This document shows, one piece after another, positions 60,537 through 64,000 of a stretch of DNA of 64,000 bases. Numbering within the stretch: the stretch's first letter is position 1; each line of letters opens with the position of its first letter. Below the pieces are notes generated by a model, which was not told where the DNA came from, searched no databases, and saw nothing but the letters and a program-made list of their open reading frames with translations. The stretch lies in the NCBI GenBank assembly GCA_020250125.1, contig JADCEL010000061.1, positions 1 through 64,000 on the forward strand, read 5' to 3'. Position numbers and translations under genes: made by a program. This DNA comes from Rhodobacter sp. Lineage in GTDB: Bacteria; Pseudomonadota; Alphaproteobacteria; Rhodobacterales; Rhodobacteraceae.

Positions 60537-61021
60537 ATCAGCACCCCGTGGGCAATTCCGGCGGCGGCCAGCGTGGCGATCCCCGCAAACAGCCCCGCCC
60601 ACAGATCATCCAGCATGACACCCTGCCAGCCGGGCTTTGCATCCGCGCGCCCGACCAGCCAGGGCTTCCAGATGTCGAACAGGCGGAAGAACAGAAATGC
60701 GGCAACCGGCGCGGGCCAGGGCAGCCAGCCTTCGAACCCGCGCGCCCAGAAAGCGGCGGCGGGAAACAGCAGCGTCAGCCATTGGCCCGCCACTTCGTCG
60801 ATGACAATCTCGGACGGATCGGCATCGGGGGTTGCCGCCAGTTCGCGGCTGACGGCCCAGAACCCCAGGGCGGTGACGGCGGCAGTGGCCAGCACCAGAA
60901 CCGGAAAACCCAGATAACGCAAGATCACCAGGCCCAGTGCGATGGCCAGGGCTGATCCCCAGGTGCCCGGCGCCGGGCGCAGCAGGCCCGTGCCGAAGAC
61001 GATGCAGATCAGCCGCATCAT
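60533..61021 (-). CDS. pgpA: Phosphatidylglycerophosphatase A
   Basis: The 162-residue protein contains [41 protein letters not shown] and [14 protein letters not shown], the PgpA active-site and membrane helices. It dephosphorylates PGP to phosphatidylglycerol in the inner membrane. Start overlaps ispDF by 4 bp and the stop overlaps cinA. Confidence 0.92.
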   Translation of the reverse strand: MMRLICIVFGTGLLRPAPGTWGSALAIALGLVILRYLGFPVLVLATAAVTALGFWAVSRELAATPDADPSEIVIDEVAGQWLTLLFPAAAFWARGFEGWLPWPAPVAAFLFFRLFDIWKPWLVGRADAKPGWQGVMLDDLWAGLFAGIATLAAAGIAHGVLM

Positions 61022-62142
61022 GCCGCCACCAGCGTGGCCGTGGCCAGGGCTGCGATCCCCTCTTCACGGCCGGTGAATCCCAGCCGCTCTGACGTGGTGG
61101 CCTTGACGCTGATCCTGTCGGGGGCAAGTCCCAGAATCGCCGCCAGCGCCTCGCGCATCGCCGCCGCATGGGGGCCGATCTTCGGCGCCTCGCAGATCAG
61201 GGTGACATCGGCATGCGATATGGCAAAGCCGCGCGCGGCGGCGCGGGCGGCGGCGTGGCGCAGGAAGACATCGCTTTGCGCCCCCTTCCACTGCGGGTCG
61301 GACGGCGGAAAATGCTGCCCGATATCGCCCTCTGCCAGGGCACCGTAAATGGCATCGGTCAGGGCATGCATGCCGACATCCGCATCCGAATGCCCCACCA
61401 GCCCCTTGCCATGCGGCACCCTTGTTCCGCACAGCCAGACATGATCGCCCGGCCCGAAGGCATGCACGTCAAAGCCGTTGCCCACCCGTATGTCCATGCC
61501 GCGTTCCTTCAGGATACGCTCGGCCCTTGCGAAATCGGCGGCAAAGGTCAGCTTCAGGTTATCCTCGTCGCCCTCGACGATCGCCACGTCAAGACCTGCC
61601 GCGCGGGCGACTTCCACATCGTCGGCGGCACCGCCCGGATGGGCGCGGTGGGCGGCCAGGATGGCGTCACAGTGAAAGGCCTGCGGCGTCTGCGCCCGCC
61701 ACAGCCCGGTCCGGTCCTGCGTGCCGACAACGTGCAGGTCACGCCCGCGCCACAGGGCGTCGGTGACCGGCACCGCAGGGGCAGCCGCAACCGACCGGTC
61801 AAGGGCCCCGATCAGCCGCGCGATCAGCGCGCGCGACACCAGCGGACGCGCCCCGTCATGGATCAGCACGCGGGTGACGCCGGTTCCCGGCAGATGTTCC
61901 AGCGCGTTGCGCACCGAGGCATCGCGCGTCGCGCCGCCTTCGACCAGCCGCACGCCCAAGGATGCCGCAAAGGCCCTGTCATCGGGGTGAATCACCAGGA
62001 TCACCAGGTCTGCGATGCCGGCGAAGGCCAGGATGCTGTGCGCGACCACGGGTTTGCCTGCCAGCTGCTGCCACTGCTTTGGAACCGCGCCGCCCGCCCG
62101 CGTGCCGCGCCCGGCCGCAACGATGATGGCCGCGACTGTCAT
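61018..62142 (-). CDS. ispDF: Bifunctional IspD/IspF isoprenoid enzyme
   Basis: The 374-residue fusion has an N-terminal IspD cytidylyltransferase domain ([26 protein letters not shown]). Its C-terminal IspF cyclodiphosphate synthase domain starts near [15 protein letters not shown], with [15 protein letters not shown]. The two act at steps three and five of the MEP pathway. Fused IspDF is common in alphaproteobacteria. It heads the ispDF-pgpA-cinA operon. Confidence 0.95.
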   Translation of the reverse strand: MTVAAIIVAAGRGTRAGGAVPKQWQQLAGKPVVAHSILAFAGIADLVILVIHPDDRAFAASLGVRLVEGGATRDASVRNALEHLPGTGVTRVLIHDGARPLVSRALIARLIGALDRSVAAAPAVPVTDALWRGRDLHVVGTQDRTGLWRAQTPQAFHCDAILAAHRAHPGGAADDVEVARAAGLDVAIVEGDEDNLKLTFAADFARAERILKERGMDIRVGNGFDVHAFGPGDHVWLCGTRVPHGKGLVGHSDADVGMHALTDAIYGALAEGDIGQHFPPSDPQWKGAQSDVFLRHAAARAAARGFAISHADVTLICEAPKIGPHAAAMREALAAILGLAPDRISVKATTSERLGFTGREEGIAALATATLVAA

Positions 62143-62326
62143 GGTGCCTCCGTCTTGCCGTGGTCTGTTCTACGGGAACAGCGAAAGCCTGACAATGCAG
62201 CGTTGGGTCCGGGCGGATTGCCCAAAAAACAGGCATATGCGCCCGACCTGCCCATCGGGCCTGCGCTTTTGTTGTATTTGCGGGCGGCGCGGGGTAGCTC
62301 AACGGCATCGCACAAGGATTAAGCAT

Positions 62327-63319
62327 TTGTCCATTCTGCTGGCATCCGGGACTGCGGGGGTTTTCATTGACCCCCCGGTGCTGCTGGCCCCGCTGGCCGG
62401 GATCACCGATCTGCCGTTCCGCAGGCTGGTCGCCTCTTTCGGGGCCGGTCTGGTGGTCAGCGAGATGGTGGCCAGCCAGGAGGTGGTCCAGGCCCGCCCG
62501 CTGGCGCGCGCCCGGGCCGGGCTTGGCTTTGATCAGGCGGCAACCTCGGTGCAGATTGCCGGGCGCGACCCCTATTGGATGGCAGAGGCCGCGAAATACC
62601 TGCAAGGGCAGGGGGCGCGGGTGATCGACATCAACATGGGCTGCCCGGCAAAGAAGGTGACGAACGGCTATGCCGGATCGGCGCTGATGAAGGACCTGGA
62701 CCATGCGCTGACCCTGATCGATGCCGTGGTCGGCGCGGTTTCGGTGCCCGTCACCCTGAAGACCCGGCTTGGCTGGGATGACGGGCGACGGAACGCGCCC
62801 CTTCTGGCACAACGCGCGGAAGCTTCCGGCATCAGGATGGTGACGATCCACGGGCGGACGCGCTGCCAGTTCTATGGCGGTGCCGCCGACTGGGCGGCGA
62901 TCCGGGCCGTGACCGGGGCGGTGCAAATCCCCGTCATCGCCAATGGCGACATCACCGATGCGCCCGGTGCCGCGCGGGCGCTGGCGCTTTCCGGCGCGGC
63001 GGGCGTCATGATCGGGCGCGGCGCGCAGGGGGCACCCTGGCGTCTGGCACAAGTATCAGCCGCTCTGTTCGGCACGCCGGCACCGGTGGTACCAAAGGGC
63101 GATGCGCTGGCCGATCTGGTGATCGGCCACTATCAGGCGATGCTGGCCTTTTACGGCCAGGAACTGGGCGTCAAGGTCGCCCGCAAGCATCTGGGCTGGT
63201 ACCTGCAGGAGGCGGGCCTGACGGCCCTGCGCGGCCCGGTCCTGACGGCGGACAGCCCGGCGCAGGTGATCCGCGCCCTGCGTGCCGCCTTCGGCGAACA
63301 GGATCGGGCGGCGGCATGA
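62327..63319 (+). CDS. dusB: tRNA-dihydrouridine synthase (NifR3-like)
   Basis: The 330-residue flavoprotein contains VLLAPLAGITDLPFRRL, the catalytic cysteine region INMGCPAKKV, VTIHGRTRCQFY and GVMIGRGAQGAPW. It reduces uridines in the D-loop of tRNA. A TTG at 62327 is the best start (SILLASGTAG). It lies immediately upstream of ntrB with a 4-bp overlap (ATGA), the classic nifR3-ntrB arrangement of Rhodobacter. Confidence 0.93.
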   Translation: MSILLASGTAGVFIDPPVLLAPLAGITDLPFRRLVASFGAGLVVSEMVASQEVVQARPLARARAGLGFDQAATSVQIAGRDPYWMAEAAKYLQGQGARVIDINMGCPAKKVTNGYAGSALMKDLDHALTLIDAVVGAVSVPVTLKTRLGWDDGRRNAPLLAQRAEASGIRMVTIHGRTRCQFYGGAADWAAIRAVTGAVQIPVIANGDITDAPGAARALALSGAAGVMIGRGAQGAPWRLAQVSAALFGTPAPVVPKGDALADLVIGHYQAMLAFYGQELGVKVARKHLGWYLQEAGLTALRGPVLTADSPAQVIRALRAAFGEQDRAAA

Positions 63320-64000
63320 CAGACGACCGGCCCCCCCATCCTGTCCCCGGCGTCATCTGGGCCTCGTTGCCGGTTCCGGCCTTTCTGATCGACCGTGCCG
63401 GCAGGATCGCTGCGGTCAACCCGGCGGCAGAGACCTTTTTGAACGCGTCGTCCAGATCCCTGTCCGGCGTGCCCGCCTTTGACCGCTTGCACATCGATGC
63501 CCCGATGGACGAAGCCCTGGCGCGGGCACGGGCCAACCAGTCTGCACTGTTCATCAACGATGTCGATGTGACGACGGGCGAACGCCCGCCGGTGCAGTGC
63601 AACATCCAGATCGCCCCGATGCACGACACCCCCGACATCGTGCTGCTGCTGATCTCTCCGCGCGAAATCGCCGACCGTCTGGGGCGGTCGATGAACGTGA
63701 CCACGGCCGCCAGATCGGCCATCGGCATGGCCGAAATGCTGGCCCATGAAATCAAGAATCCGCTGGCCGGGATTGCCGGGGCGGCACAGCTTTTGTCGAT
63801 GGGGCTTGGGGCCGCTGACCGCGAACTGACCGATCTGATCGTAGAGGAAACGCGCCGGATCGTGAAGCTGCTGGAACAGGTGGAACAGTTCGGCAACCTG
63901 CGCCCGCCCGACCGCCGCCCGGTCAACATCCATGATGCGCTGGACCGCGCCCGCAAATCGGCCGTCGTCGGTTTTGCCGCCAACATGACCATCGTCGAGG
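63316..64000 (+). CDS. ntrB: Nitrogen regulation sensor kinase NtrB (5' part)
   Basis: The 228 codons present give a PAS domain (about residues 12-110, FLIDRAGRIAAVNPAAE) and the dimerisation/phosphoacceptor helix EMLAHEIKNPLAGIAGAAQL with His144. The ATPase domain lies past the window end, so it is cut, not broken. The absence from the ORF track reflects the missing stop. NtrB phosphorylates NtrC under nitrogen limitation. Confidence 0.93.
   Translation, partial: MTDDRPPHPVPGVIWASLPVPAFLIDRAGRIAAVNPAAETFLNASSRSLSGVPAFDRLHIDAPMDEALARARANQSALFINDVDVTTGERPPVQCNIQIAPMHDTPDIVLLLISPREIADRLGRSMNVTTAARSAIGMAEMLAHEIKNPLAGIAGAAQLLSMGLGAADRELTDLIVEETRRIVKLLEQVEQFGNLRPPDRRPVNIHDALDRARKSAVVGFAANMTIVE

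Noticed and set aside
62290-62326. tRNA-like D-arm sequence (GGTAGCTCAACGGC) in the dusB leader
   Set aside because: The complementary GAGC of a D-stem and all other tRNA arms are absent, so it is neither a tRNA gene nor convincing mimicry.

Overview
The window looks like a chromosomal segment of a high-GC alphaproteobacterium of the Rhodobacteraceae/Paracoccaceae (Rhodobacter-Tabrizicola-Gemmobacter type). The reasons are the gene families and their order: ispDF with pgpA and cinA next to dusB (nifR3)-ntrB, a TrcR/DUF1013 regulator, DUF6456 and DUF6477 proteins, a long B12-dependent ribonucleotide reductase NrdJ, and a Fur/Mur lacking the usual metal cysteines. All names come from reading the translations; no database search was run.

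Layout. 0-3.5 kb: decayed IS110 transposase, trcR, a secreted RNase T2, an antitoxin relic and a TIR-bounded repeat element that ends on the ftsB stop codon. 3.5-12.2 kb: central metabolism (ftsB, fba, pgk, two cyclophilins, tyrS, anmK, rarD, eno). 12.4-14.5 kb: an AT-rich island with a two-gene operon of unknown function. 14.5-17 kb: fur and two EamA transporters. 17-22 kb: nrdJ with a structured leader and probable NrdR site, then an IrrE-like metallopeptidase gene sitting between the nrdJ stop and a second, orphan copy of the NrdJ C-terminal zinc tail, followed by nested hairpins. 22-29 kb: F420-hydrogenase beta-like reductase, periplasmic HAD phosphatase, AraC regulator and arylsulfatase. 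28.7-33.8 kb: a DUF2256 gene missing from the ORF track, tRNA-Gln, an HI0933 flavoprotein that has lost its stop, kdsA, a UDG relic, sseB, rplM-rpsI. 33.9-39 kb: a glycosyltransferase-like gene, small ORFs, a second repeat element and a spermidine/putrescine-type ABC transporter (potBCA) without a binding protein. 39-47 kb: minus-strand string P-loop protein-metA-hydrolase-ppk2-tetR, an alcohol dehydrogenase, and a secreted DUF1566 protein. 47-58 kb: guaA, an MttB-family protein, DUF6477/DUF6456, lysE, aqpZ, lipA, an MFS pump, a dihaem cytochrome c with a cytochrome c' relic, hpt, ratA. 58-60 kb: a TPR-less Slam-like outer-membrane barrel next to a TbpB-like surface lipoprotein. 60-64 kb: cinA, pgpA, ispDF, dusB, ntrB (cut by the window end).

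Most promising for new biology: (1) the Slam-like barrel/lipoprotein pair, (2) the IrrE-like gene inserted at the 3' end of nrdJ with a duplicated tail, (3) the two-gene AT-rich island, and (4) the repeat family whose ends carry or abut stop codons. Most other genes are ordinary housekeeping genes.
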